The notes under the pieces were generated by a model. That model searched no databases, was not told where the DNA came from, and saw only the letters and a program-made list of their open reading frames with translations. A stretch of 64,000 nt of DNA from Prorocentrum cordatum (taxonomy: Eukaryota; Sar; Dinophyceae; Prorocentrales; Prorocentraceae): NCBI GenBank assembly GCA_963575745.1, contig CAUYUJ010015961.1, positions 1 to 64,000 of the forward strand. Direction: 5' to 3'. Below are positions 9,665 to 18,311 of the stretch, piece by piece. The position numbers and the translations under genes were made by a program. The stretch's first letter is position 1, and each line of letters opens with the position of its first letter.

Positions 9665-10390
9665 TTTAGCCTCCGTCTAATCGATCTCTTTCTGCACCGT
9701 GACCAGAGTACTGAGCTGATCCTGCAGGTCTGGTCTCGCAGCAAGAACGGTCTGGCACCTCGGGGTTAGCTTTTACGTCATCTTCTCCTGGTCCCTGTGG
9801 CTTCTGGGACGTATCAGCATTCCTGAACAATCCTCAACCTTTTGAGCAACAGTTCCCATGAGACTGCAACTCCCAATGACCGCACGCGCTGCACGTCGTA
9901 CGGCTACTTCGTGTAGTCACGCTGCTCTTGTCGCGCCCTGCCCCAGCTGACGCCGCCGCGCCAGGGAGCGCTGGAGCGCCAGGACATGGCGCGAGAGACT
10001 GAGAGAAGGGCGGAGCGAAACGACGTTCTGCGGTGAGGAGACAGAAGCTTCCAGACCTTGCTAAGGTCTCGGCAGCCGCGGACTAGCGGCATCCGCTCCT
10101 TGCCACGCAGACAGTTGCACTTTGAGACACGATTGCCGCCGTCAGTGAGGAGCATTGAGGACGAAGAAGAAGAAGCTGAGAAGGCGGTGAGTGCCCTTGG
10201 ACGCGTCAGTAAGTACATCGCGGGCCTCGGGCTGGCGGCTCGCACGCGATCGGTGCGGCACCAGGTTGAGTTGGTTTGTTGGGAAGCTGAGGAGGAGGAC
10301 GTTGAGTTGCAGGAGGAGGACCGTTGACAAATCAGCAGCTGATAAGCGCCTGGACAGTACGGAGCACGACACAGGGGATCACAAACGATG
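9665..10390. other. Unassigned stretch
   Basis: No gene or repeat is recognised. Short overlapping open frames exist on both strands without domain character. GAA/GAGG-rich purine tracts occur near 10,155-10,320. Confidence 0.5.
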
Positions 10391-10506
10391 CGGTGACAGG
10401 CCGTGCGGTGACCCCAAAATCCGCATAGGCCTCACAGCACCGCTTTGGGCCCCTGGAGGCCCCAATTGCCAGAGACGTCCTCGGAGAACGACCCAAGTCC
10501 AAAGAC
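10391..10506 (+). repeat. Truncated copy of the inverted-repeat element found at 57,670
   Basis: The left end (GCGGTGACAGGCCGTGCGG) and interior (TAGGCCTCAC, GAGGCCCCA, AGACGTCCTCG, GAGAACGAC, CAAGTCC) match in order the element at 57,670-57,803. The inverted right end present there is absent here. Confidence 0.7.
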
Positions 10507-10639
10507 CTTGCTGGGGGGGTGCAGTGTGCAACATGGCCTAAGGCTAAGGCACGCGCGCGGCCCTGGGGGGACCGCAAGGGCAGCCAGGATCGTCGCGTCC
10601 CGCGCGACGCCCGGCCCGGGGAGGGCGGCAGCAGTGGAA

Positions 10640-10775
10640 CATGCAGTCGGACCGAGGTACAAGAGAGCATGCTCGCGTGCAACCTGCGGGAGGGTACCCT
10701 CGGAGGTCCTGTGTGTTCCGGCCAGCGGAGGATCTCACGCGTGTTGAAGGATGTTCTGCTGTCCTGGGCCCGTCT
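10640..10775 (+). repeat. Dispersed repeat, copy 1 (partner near 13,890-14,070)
   Basis: Shares with the 13.9-kb copy, in order: GTCSGACCGAGGTA, a GGGAGGGY-CATC-like block, GGCGGAGG and TGTGTTGAAGGATGTT followed by CTGTC. No ends or flanking duplications were defined. Confidence 0.6.
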
Positions 10776-11780
10776 GTTACCACACGCGCCTCGCAGCGCG
10801 CGGCGCATCTCGCGCGGCGAAGTCAGCATGCCTATTCCCGCTCACAGAGGTGAACCCCTGCGCCCCCTCGAAGACCCCACAAAGCATTCACAAAGCGCAC
10901 CTGGAGGCCTCCAGAGGCACAACCTTCGTCGCCACTGCTGGATTCTCTTCGGAATTCCGTTGACGCCTCGCGCATCCCCACCAGGTCATCCAGGAACGCA
11001 TATTGCCAGCCGAGTGTTGCCCTGCTCAGGAAAGTGTATAATCATGCAGTGTAACGATCACCTTCGACATATTTTCTCGGAGGTATCTTGAGCCATCTTG
11101 GGTCTCTGGTCAGACCGCACCCGGGAAGAGGTCTTGGGAGTTGCAGTACCAGTATCTTCTTGTTGCCTCAGCGGTTCCCGGGCCCTCAGGAACATGTTGT
11201 ATTGGTTTTTGTGTCTCTTGCCCGTCGGTTGTCCTTGGCATCGCTCGTACGTGTGCATTTGTTCTCGGCGAGGGCCATCGAGGAGCATCTGTGATCATCG
11301 AGCGCATGATATACACGCACGGAATCGACAAATGCACGAGGCATGGACGTCCGAGCCATAGCGAGTGTCGCTGTCGCGCGCGCATCGAAATTGTAGATCA
11401 ACGTGCTACGACAGCCGTGAAATTTCGGATTCTGGTGTTGCGGCTCGGCAGCGTAGGCAAGACCGCATGTCGAGTGAGAGAAGGCACGGGGCAGGACGGG
11501 AAGGGATAAGGGAGAAGCAATGCGAATGCACAAGGTCCTCGTGGCCCTCGATTGTTTGGCTCCGGAAAATCTCCATTTCTCGTCCCCCCCCCATTCTCGG
11601 CTCTTCTGCCGCAGACCGTCGCCAAGATCTTGAGCATAGACAAAGCGAGCTTCAACCGCCTGCTCAAGGTGCGAGGGGGCCGAGCGCGGAGGGCCACGTC
11701 GGGAGGAGGAGGGAGAGCGAAGGATACGAGAGGCCTGAGGAGGAGGTTGAGCAGGAGGAGGGGGAGGAGGCGAACAAGGA
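10776..11780. other. Unassigned stretch
   Basis: I see no gene, recognised repeat or regulatory site. Open frames on both strands overlap each other and lack domain features. Confidence 0.5.
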
Positions 11781-11783
11781 TGG

Positions 11784-11843
<60 letters not shown>

Positions 11844-11906
11844 CGATGACGATGGTGATGGTGATGGTGATGGTGGTGATGGTGATGGTGATGGTGATGG
11901 TGATGG

Positions 11907-11941
<35 letters not shown>

Positions 11942-11957
11942 CTGATGGTGATGGAGA
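11781..11957 (+). repeat. (GAT)n / (GGTGAT)n microsatellite
   Basis: About 175 bp of GAT triplets with a central block of alternating GGTGAT and a few GAC interruptions. It gives long Asp, Met or Ile/Ser frames on the two strands, which are composition artefacts. Confidence 0.98.
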
Positions 11958-12834
11958 TTCGAGGTTCGATGGCTGAGGGTTTTGGACGCCCTTCATCCGC
12001 TTCGAAGTTCTGGGACCTAGGAGAAGTCCAGGGGCAGATTTCGTCGAGGAGGGGGGGCAGGAGGAGGGGGAGCAGGAGGAGGGGGAGAAGAGCATAAGCC
12101 GAGGTTGTATGACTGATGCTGCAATGCATCCTCCAGTTGTTCGTCCTAAGTCCCCACTTCATGATTGAGTCCCTGCACGCAGCCGGGAATTGTTTCCTTA
12201 GTGGACGAGCGTCCCGTGGGTCTGTCATTCAGGCCATCGTCCAGTTGTGAAAAAGCAGGTCCTCCTTTTTCCCTAAACAGTGCTTGCACTCAGGGTTTCT
12301 TACTTGCGTTTCTAAGGAATCGGATGGATGTCCCGAAAATTCGCCATGTTCCGTCGAATTGCAGCCCCAGCGGGATTCACGATTGCACATGCGTGGGTCC
12401 TTCGCCAGGATGATACGTCTAATCCTTGGTGCATCCTCGGCAGTAACGCGCTATTGGGCCCGCCACGACGGCGTGTCATTGGTATTGGTTTGCTCCCCGA
12501 GAAGATATCCCTGCCTTCTTCGGAGGCCGTCCAATGTAAACCCGCCCCTCTGTCGGCGCGCCGCCAGAGGAGGAGGAGTTGCAGCTTCGTCGGCCGCGGC
12601 TGCGGGGGATGCACACACCACATGACAGGATGCCTCTTTGGGAGCTTCAGAGTTAGATTTTTCAAACCTACTTGAGCATCGATCACCCGAAGCAGTTTCG
12701 AGCACCACGAAAGTATGGCCCTGGGAGGCGACATTCATTCGGCGCGTCACCAGCGTCTCGGGCAGACACTGGCTCGATATTTCGCGCGGTGCTCGGCGTT
12801 GTTTCGGGGATGTGATCCTTCAGTGCGATGGTCT
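11958..12834. other. Unassigned stretch
   Basis: It begins with a short GGGGAGGAGGA region (12,048-12,095). A block TGGGTCCTTCGCCAGG at 12,395 is shared with 38,419, hinting at a further dispersed repeat. No gene is recognised. Confidence 0.45.
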
Positions 12835-13059
12835 AGGCCTCCTAAATGGGGTCCGAGTAGACGGGGTCGGAGGATCACGCCGCATCGCAGATGCATCGAC
12901 AACCCAGCTCGATGTGGAGCCCGATTTTCTGCACGCCGACGCCGACGCATCGCCGACGTCGCCGATGCAGCGTCGATGCATCGCCGCTGTATCGGTGATG
13001 CATCGGCGATGCGGCGCGACCCTCCGACCCCATCTACTTGGACCCCATCTGGGAGGCCT
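12835..13059. mobile_element. MITE family 1, copy 1 (complete, 225 bp)
   Basis: It begins AGGCCTCC and ends GGAGGCCT. The outer 54 bp of the two ends are inverted complements with a few mismatches, including GGGGTCGGAGGATCACGCCG on the left and its counterpart CGACCCTCCGACCCC on the right. The interior is a cluster of short palindromic words such as GATGCATCG and CGATGCATCGGC. It has no coding capacity, as expected of a non-autonomous inverted-repeat element. Copies 2-4 are at 17,203, 22,614 and 57,329. Confidence 0.88.
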
Positions 13060-14350
13060 CCTCAGGTGGGAAAAAACCAGCTTCAGAGGACCTCAGAGGG
13101 GCTTTCGAGGCCCCGAGGCCCAGACAGCCAGTGCAGCGTTTGCTTCGCCGCCCTCGGACTCCCGCGGGGGTGGCCGCCTCCCGGCCCCAGGGGCCGCGAA
13201 CAAGACACGCGCCTCGGGACGGCGCGCCGGCGCAGGGGAGCGGGCTGGGGACCCCTGGGGACCCGATGCGATCGGGTTCGGAGAGGGGGCCCGAATCCGA
13301 AGAAGGGAACGCCACAAACATAAACTTGTGGCGCTCCGCGCGGATTTCCTGGATCCGCGCTGGGCCCCCAGGGCGGCGCATCCGGCGCCGTCCCTGGCGC
13401 GCTCCGCGCGCCAGCGCCAGGGAGGGGAGTCCAGCGCAGATCGTCGAAAGTTGTAGTTTTTTTCTTTATTCATGTTCTTCGTGTTTGTTGGATGTTCTTC
13501 CGCAGACGGGCCAACGGCGATGTAGGTAACGGCGATGTAGGCTTCGGTCGTGTTGGAACGCAAGGGTCGCGCCTTCCTGTAATTCGCCATGTCGTGCTCT
13601 CTCGATACATTCGCAGATTGGACATGTAGGAGAGTGTGGTTCGCGATTGCCTACAATTTGTTCCCTTCACCACCGTTGAGCACAGTCGCCGTTAGCCCGG
13701 CCGTTGTTCGTGTGCACCTTGGTCGGACGGGGCTGGGACGAGGAACAATCCGTTTCAAAGCGTTGCGGAAGGCTCTCCAAGCGTTCCGGAAGACTCTGAG
13801 AAGGCCGCGGCGCCCCAGAATCTCAGACTTTCCCGATTCATTATCACCCGAATGTATCCTCGTCTTGGCTCCGTCTTACCTCTCGGGGCCACACATGGTC
13901 CGACCGAGGTATGATCGACCCTCGTGTTCTTCGTGTTCTTCGTGTTTGTTGGATGCTTGTGTGCACCCTGGGAGAGGGCATCTGCAGGTGATCTTATGGT
14001 TTGAGGTGTTTTAGTAGGCGGAGGGGCTCATGTGTGTTGAAGGATGTTTTTCTGTCTCAGGTCCGGGTGTATTGAAGCAATCGAGACATCGGATGGCTGT
14101 GGCCTAGGTGGAGAAGCCGTAGTAGGCGGCGAGTTTGGGGGGAAGTGAGAGGGGGCGGGCCTTCTCAGCAGGCTCGGAAGCCCCCCGGCCTTCTCAAGTA
14201 GTTTCCCAAACCTTCCCCGAAGACACAGAAAAGACTTGTCAGAAGGCCAGAGAGCCTCTGAGAAGCTTCGCCGCCGACGCAGGTTCAGAAGCGCACGCCC
14301 CCTTTCCCCCTGGCCGCGAGCCGCCTGCCATGGCGTCGAGCGGCATCGTG
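13060..14350. other. Unassigned stretch with short dispersed repeats
   Basis: The block TGTTCTTCGTGTTTGTTGG occurs at 13,473 and 13,934. 13,890-14,070 is the partner of the repeat at 10,640-10,775. GGCTGGGACGAGGA at 13,733 recurs at 26,968, and CGATTCAT..CACCCGA.TATCCTCGTCTT at 13,833 resembles 28,836. No gene is recognised. Confidence 0.5.
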
Positions 14351-14366
14351 AAGAGGAGGAGGAGGA

Positions 14367-14399
<33 letters not shown>

Positions 14400-14564
14400 G
14401 GAGGCGGAGAGGAAGAGGAGCAGGAGGGGAGGAGGAGGAGGAGGAGCAGGAGGAGGAGGAGGCGGCGGAGGAGACGGAGGAGGAGGAGGAGGAGGAGCAG
14501 GAGGGGAGCAGGAGGGGAGGAGGAGGAGGAGGAGGAGGAGGAGGAGGAGGAGGAGGAGGAGGAC
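14351..14564 (+). repeat. (GAG)n / (GGA)n purine microsatellite
   Basis: About 210 bp of almost pure purine triplets on this strand, with rare C interruptions. It yields Glu-, Arg- or Gly-rich frames that are not evidence of a gene. Confidence 0.97.
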
Positions 14565-15100
14565 CAGTGTAAACCCAAGAGCCATCAACCCTGTTGGACA
14601 ACACCTTCCCTCCAAGCTCGTCAGTCGTAGGCCCCTACAACGGTTCATTTCCATTGAGGGATCTGCCTCATTGGAAGACAGCCGTTGAAGACCCAGAAAC
14701 ATGCCCAAACATTGTTCTCGGGATTCCAACGCCACGGATCAATCTGATTGTTGCGTCTGGACGATCCTGGATCGTGCCAGAACGCCATTCTTAGGATTCA
14801 CACACCGCGAATCAACGTAATTGTTGCACCCGCAACATCCTGAATCCTTCCACAACACCATTTCTGGTTACGTTGATCGTGGGAATCTGTGAAACTCTGA
14901 TAAAATGTATGAACGGATGCGCGCGGCGTTAAAGCGAGAGCCACAGTTTGAACGGAACCCGCCCTCCATCTGTGAAGCTGTTGCCAATGTTTGAGCTTCG
15001 AAGCATACACGGTGAGGAAGTCTCAGGCGAAACGCCCGGCCCGTCCTAAAATTTGGCCTCGTGGTGCGACAGGCGGAATTTATGTATGAGGAACAGAAAT
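14565..15100. other. Unassigned stretch
   Basis: Tandem-like words GATC..TGGATCGTGCCAGAACGCCATTCT and ..CCTGAATCCTTCCACAACACCATTTCT (14,763 and 14,838) suggest a diverged duplication of about 75 bp. No gene is recognised. Confidence 0.4.
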
Positions 15101-15222
15101 GGAGGGGGAGGAGGGGGAGGGGGAGCAGGAGGAGGAGGAGGAGGAGGAGGAGGAGGAAGATGATGATGATGATGAGGAGGAGGAGGAGGAGGAGGAGGAG
15201 GAGGAGGAGGAGGAGGAGGAGG
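15101..15222 (+). repeat. (GAG)n microsatellite with GATGAT core
   Basis: Purine triplet array with a short GATGATGATGATGAT block at 15,160-15,175, followed at 15,248 by a G13 run. Confidence 0.97.
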
Positions 15223-15634
15223 TGCGGGGCACCGCGCGGCGCGCCCGGGGGGGGGGGGGCGATCATCTGCACGGCGGCCAGCACGCTGAATTGAGGACCG
15301 CTCTGTGCTCGGGAGGGGCTCGGGCTTCCAGGCCGTTCCCTTGGAATTCTGGTCGTGGAGTTTGTTCAACATCCTCCAAGGGAGGAAAAACCACCCAGAC
15401 CAGACAATTGGCGTTTACTACACGGCCTCGGGCGTTTACTAAACAGCCATTCCCTGTTCGATTCCTTCTTTGGGCGCTTTACTCAACAACTTCGCGTGTC
15501 GGGCGGGTTATTATGGGGGTGGATGTTTTGACCTCTGATACTACTGCTAAGTGTGCGTTGCCCCCCTCAGGGGCGACGCGTGCACCGATACATCTTATAG
15601 TGTGTGTGTGTGTGTCGTGGCGGGCGTTTTCTGG
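15223..15634. other. Unassigned stretch
   Basis: Contains a G13 tract near 15,248 and a short (TG)8 run at 15,600-15,616. No gene is recognised. Confidence 0.45.
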
Positions 15635-16138
15635 CTACACCGCTCGGGAAACGACACAGTACAAGGTGGGTATATTGTATATTCGGGCTGGGCGCGCGCC
15701 TCCAAGGAGGACACATGGTAATGTGTCTCTGTGCGTCCCATGCTCGTGGCCTGCAGTGAACCCGAGTAGCAATGATGAGAGCGACTTTCCAAGGTACGCG
15801 AAGCATCCTTCGCCTTCGGCCCATCCCTGGCCGCTTTCGCTGGCCGCGCCCTGCTCGCAGAGTGCCGACATGGCCTTCCAATAGGCCCTTGCATCCTCAT
15901 CGTGCGCTTCCTCCTCATGCGGGTCGACTGCAGGCCCGCCATGGTGAGAAAACCCTCCCCCTTCTTCTTCTTCCGGATCTTCCGCCCTCACATTCTTCGA
16001 GATGATCAGCGTGGGTTTTTCCTTGAACGGTGTAAGGCCTCCGTGAGCTTCGATGAATTCTTCCGCACCGTCCGCGGAGGGCGGAAGGTACGGAAGGTGG
16101 AGGTGGAGGGATGAGGTTAACATCGGGTGAGGACACAT
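15635..16138 (-). CDS. Hypothetical acidic protein fragment with a paralogous copy at 23.8 kb
   Basis: The minus strand is open for 167 codons. The N-terminal part reads SLHLHLPYLPPSADGAEEFI, EAHGGLTPFKEKPTLIISKN, VRAEDPEEEEGGG, followed by an acidic linker and DARAYWKAMSALCEQGA, GWAEGEGCFAYLGKSL. The first 45 residues have a diverged counterpart encoded on the plus strand at 23,815-23,960 (STSTFLSYLPTSAEDADEFI, EVHRNFTPFKD, HIEKRGG). DNA and protein are both conserved across the pair, which suggests that this was once coding, perhaps within a mobile element or a duplicated gene. I recognise no domain or catalytic motif. The C-terminal end runs into less convincing sequence. Confidence 0.45.
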   Translation of the reverse strand: MCPHPMLTSSLHLHLPYLPPSADGAEEFIEAHGGLTPFKEKPTLIISKNVRAEDPEEEEGGGFSHHGGPAVDPHEEEAHDEDARAYWKAMSALCEQGAASESGQGWAEGEGCFAYLGKSLSSLLLGFTAGHEHGTHRDTLPCVLLGGARPARIYNIPTLYCVVSRAV

Positions 16139-16475
16139 CGAGACTCATCGAGAGTCATCGGCCCTGGAGGACGCCTCAGGCACCGCGGCCTCCTCAGAGC
16201 GTCCCGCCACGCTGTGAGAGCGCTCCAGACCGCTCTCGAACGGCGGTGCCCTCTCCCCGGCCGCGTCCGAGATGCCTCCCCCGGCAGCGGTGGCACGACG
16301 GCCGCAGCCGTGCGCAGCGCAGCGGCCTCCCCGCGGCGCCGCGCGAGGCGCCGCCCGCGGCGCCGAGCGGCCCGCCCTCCGGGGGGGCGCCGAGCTCCTG
16401 GAGCGGCTGCGTGCGCGCAGGGCCCCGGAGCGGCCCGCCGAGGGCCCGCCGAGGGCGGTGGCCGTCCACCGAAAT
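16139..16475. other. Very GC-rich unassigned stretch
   Basis: Dense GGC/GCC sequence with many NotI/BssHII-like words. Frames on both strands are open because stop codons are rare at this GC content. It resumes in similar style after the MITE at 16,638-16,860, so the MITE may have inserted into it. Confidence 0.45.
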
Positions 16476-16637
16476 TACAGTCAACGCGCCTAGTAAGGAC
16501 GCGCGCCTTCATCTAGGATACCCTTGCGTCCCCGCCTCTGCCGTTTTCACTGGTCGCCGCCGCCCAAAAAATCCCAACTTCAGCCTCCAAGGGTCTTGCG
16601 TCCTTACCGCGCGTCCTTACTACACGTTTTGACTGTA
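16476..16637. mobile_element. MITE family 2, copy 1 (complete, TA-flanked, 162 bp)
   Basis: The left end TACAGTCAACGCGCCTAGTA and the right end TACTACACGTTTTGACTGTA are inverted complements over about 30 bp, each followed inward by AGGACGCGCG. The CAGTCAA start flanked by TA is the usual form of Tc1/mariner-type elements. The interior holds CACTGGTCGCCGCCGCCC and AAGGGTCTTGCGTCCTTACC. No coding capacity. Other copies: 17,225 (nested), and 24,846/25,691 (split). Confidence 0.88.
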
Positions 16638-17202
16638 AGCTTGCAGAGCTCGCGGTGCTCGTCTCGGGACGCTCGGGGGGCTCCGGGCCGGGCGCCACGG
16701 CGCGCGGTGCTCTGGAGAGCCTCCCGCCGAGGGCCCACTGGCGGCTGCGCGCGCGCAGGTCAGCGACCTCCTGGAGCGCTCCGCCAAGTACAGCTGAGCA
16801 GGCCGCGCGCGAGGACGCCGCGCGAGGCTGGCCCCGGATGCGGCCGCGAGTCGTGGGAGCCCGGCGTGCCCTCGCGAGTCCGTCTTTAGCGTCGGTTAGC
16901 GTCGGTTGGCGTCTGGGAGTCGATGAGATGTCGCCGATTCAGCGTCGGTCAGCGTCGATTAGCGTCGATGCAGCGCCGATGCAGCGCCGATTCGCGAGAG
17001 CCGACGAGGCGCGCCCAGGGTGGGGTGGAGGAGGAGGAGGACGACGACGACGACGACGACGCGGGGAGGAGGCAGAGGAGCAGGAGGAGAGCCGCGCCGC
17101 CCGATCGCGAACGCGGGAGCTGTCCAGCGCCGGAGGCGCCCGGTGGAGCCCGCCAGCTAGACCCCTGGGGTCGCCCGGCCTCCTCCCGGTCGCCTATCTC
17201 TA
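16638..17202. other. GC-rich unassigned stretch with GTCGGTTAGC and GAC repeats
   Basis: Contains GCGTCGGTTAGCGTCGGTTGGCGTC-type short repeats at 16,890-16,990 and a GAGGAG/(GAC)n microsatellite at 17,024-17,062. No gene is recognised. Confidence 0.5.
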
Positions 17203-17546
17203 CGCCTCCCAAAGGGAGTCGGAGTACAGTCAAAAACCCTAACAAGGACGCGCGACTTTGCTCAGGGTACCCTTGCGTCCTTGCTTTTCCTTGCTCTTGC
17301 GTCCTTGGGGTTTTCGTCGTCCGCCGCCCCAGAAATCCCAACTTCGGCTTCCAAGGGTCTTGCGTCCTTACCGCGCGTCCTTATTGGGATGTTTGATTGT
17401 AGACGGGGTCGGAAGATCGCGCCGCATCGCCAATGGATCGCCGATGCATCGCTGCTGCCGCAGAGTATCATCGACGCATCGGCCATGCATCGGCGATGCG
17501 GCGCGATCCTCCGACCCCATCTACGCGGACCCCATTTGGGAGGCTT
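17203..17546. mobile_element. MITE family 1, copy 2, interrupted by a family-2 MITE
   Basis: The left arm GCCTCCCAAAGGGAGTCGGAG stops at 17,224 and continues after the inserted element with GACGGGGTCGGAAGATCGCG at 17,402. The right arm (CGCGATCCTCCGACCCC, GACCCCATTTGGGAGGCTT) closes the element at 17,546. Removing the insert restores the order seen in copy 1, with GAGTAGACGGGG across the junction. Confidence 0.85.
17225..17401. mobile_element. MITE family 2, copy 2, inserted at TA within MITE family 1
   Basis: It starts TACAGTCAAAAACCC and ends GGGATGTTTGATTGTA, with the family interior in the same order as the copy at 16,476 (GTCCGCCGCCCC, AAGGGTCTTGCGTCCTTACC). TA at 17,225-17,226 and TA at 17,400-17,401 are the target duplication. 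The host sequence on both sides is the family-1 left arm. Confidence 0.88.
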
Positions 17547-18050
17547 CTACGGTCTAAGTGCCCGTGGGCGTGGAGAGAGAAGAGCCAGATGCTCTCTGAG
17601 TCAAGCACTGGCGAAGCGTCCTGACCTGGCCGTAATAGGCCCACAAATATTGATTTGGTAATTTTGTGCGGCTTGTGACATGTTCTTAGAACATTTCTGG
17701 TTTGACACCGTTTTGTTGATACCATGGATCTTGGTTCGAAGAACATTGCACAGTTCGTGATATGAGACGGTCGGTATCGGCTCCACTGAGATGCCTGGCG
17801 ACCCTCACAGGTGTCTGGATCGTCTCCGAAGGCCCCACGCGCTTTTTCGGGAGGTAGTAATTCGGAGACTCCTGTTCGGGACAAGGCCGAGAAAGGAGGT
17901 TCGTCACAGATCGTACCGCATGTTGGTCCACGTTTTTGGCCTGTGTGAGCTTGTTTCGGGCCCCAAGGCCTTCTGAGATCGCAGAAACCCAGAGAGGGGT
18001 TTGGGGGACAGGCTTTTCTATTCAGCGGATTGTGGCCCCGATCCCAGAGG
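17547..18050. other. Unassigned stretch holding a dispersed repeat
   Basis: 17,594-17,775 matches 22,262-22,455 in order (CAAGCACTGGCGAAGCGTCC, ACATTTCTGGTT, CCGTTTTGTT). The rest shows no gene. Confidence 0.55.
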
Positions 18051-18140
18051 ATGAGGAGGAGGAGGAGGGGGGGGAGGAGGAGGAGGAGGAGGAGGAAGGA
18101 GGGATGGAGAGGAGGAGGAGAACGAGGAGGAGGAGGTGGA
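18051..18140 (+). repeat. (GAG)n microsatellite
   Basis: Purine triplet array with a G8 interruption. Open frames through it are composition artefacts. Confidence 0.95.
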
Positions 18141-18311
18141 TGATAAGGGAAGCTGAGGAGGATTCACGACAACGAAGGCGTGGGATGAAGGTGACGGGGG
18201 CGATACGGTGCACATCACAGCACCCATAACCTTGCTCGGAAATGGAGTTGTTTTTCAACACGGGCGCTCTTGCATCCTTGCCTCTTGCTCGGACCATGTT
18301 TAGGCAGTTCC

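Noticed and set aside
11552-12097. Met- and Ser-rich frames through the GAT repeat
   Set aside because: They are translation of a microsatellite, not a gene.
12835-13059. Target-site duplications for MITE family 1
   Set aside because: Flanks of the four copies were compared by eye and no consistent duplication was seen.
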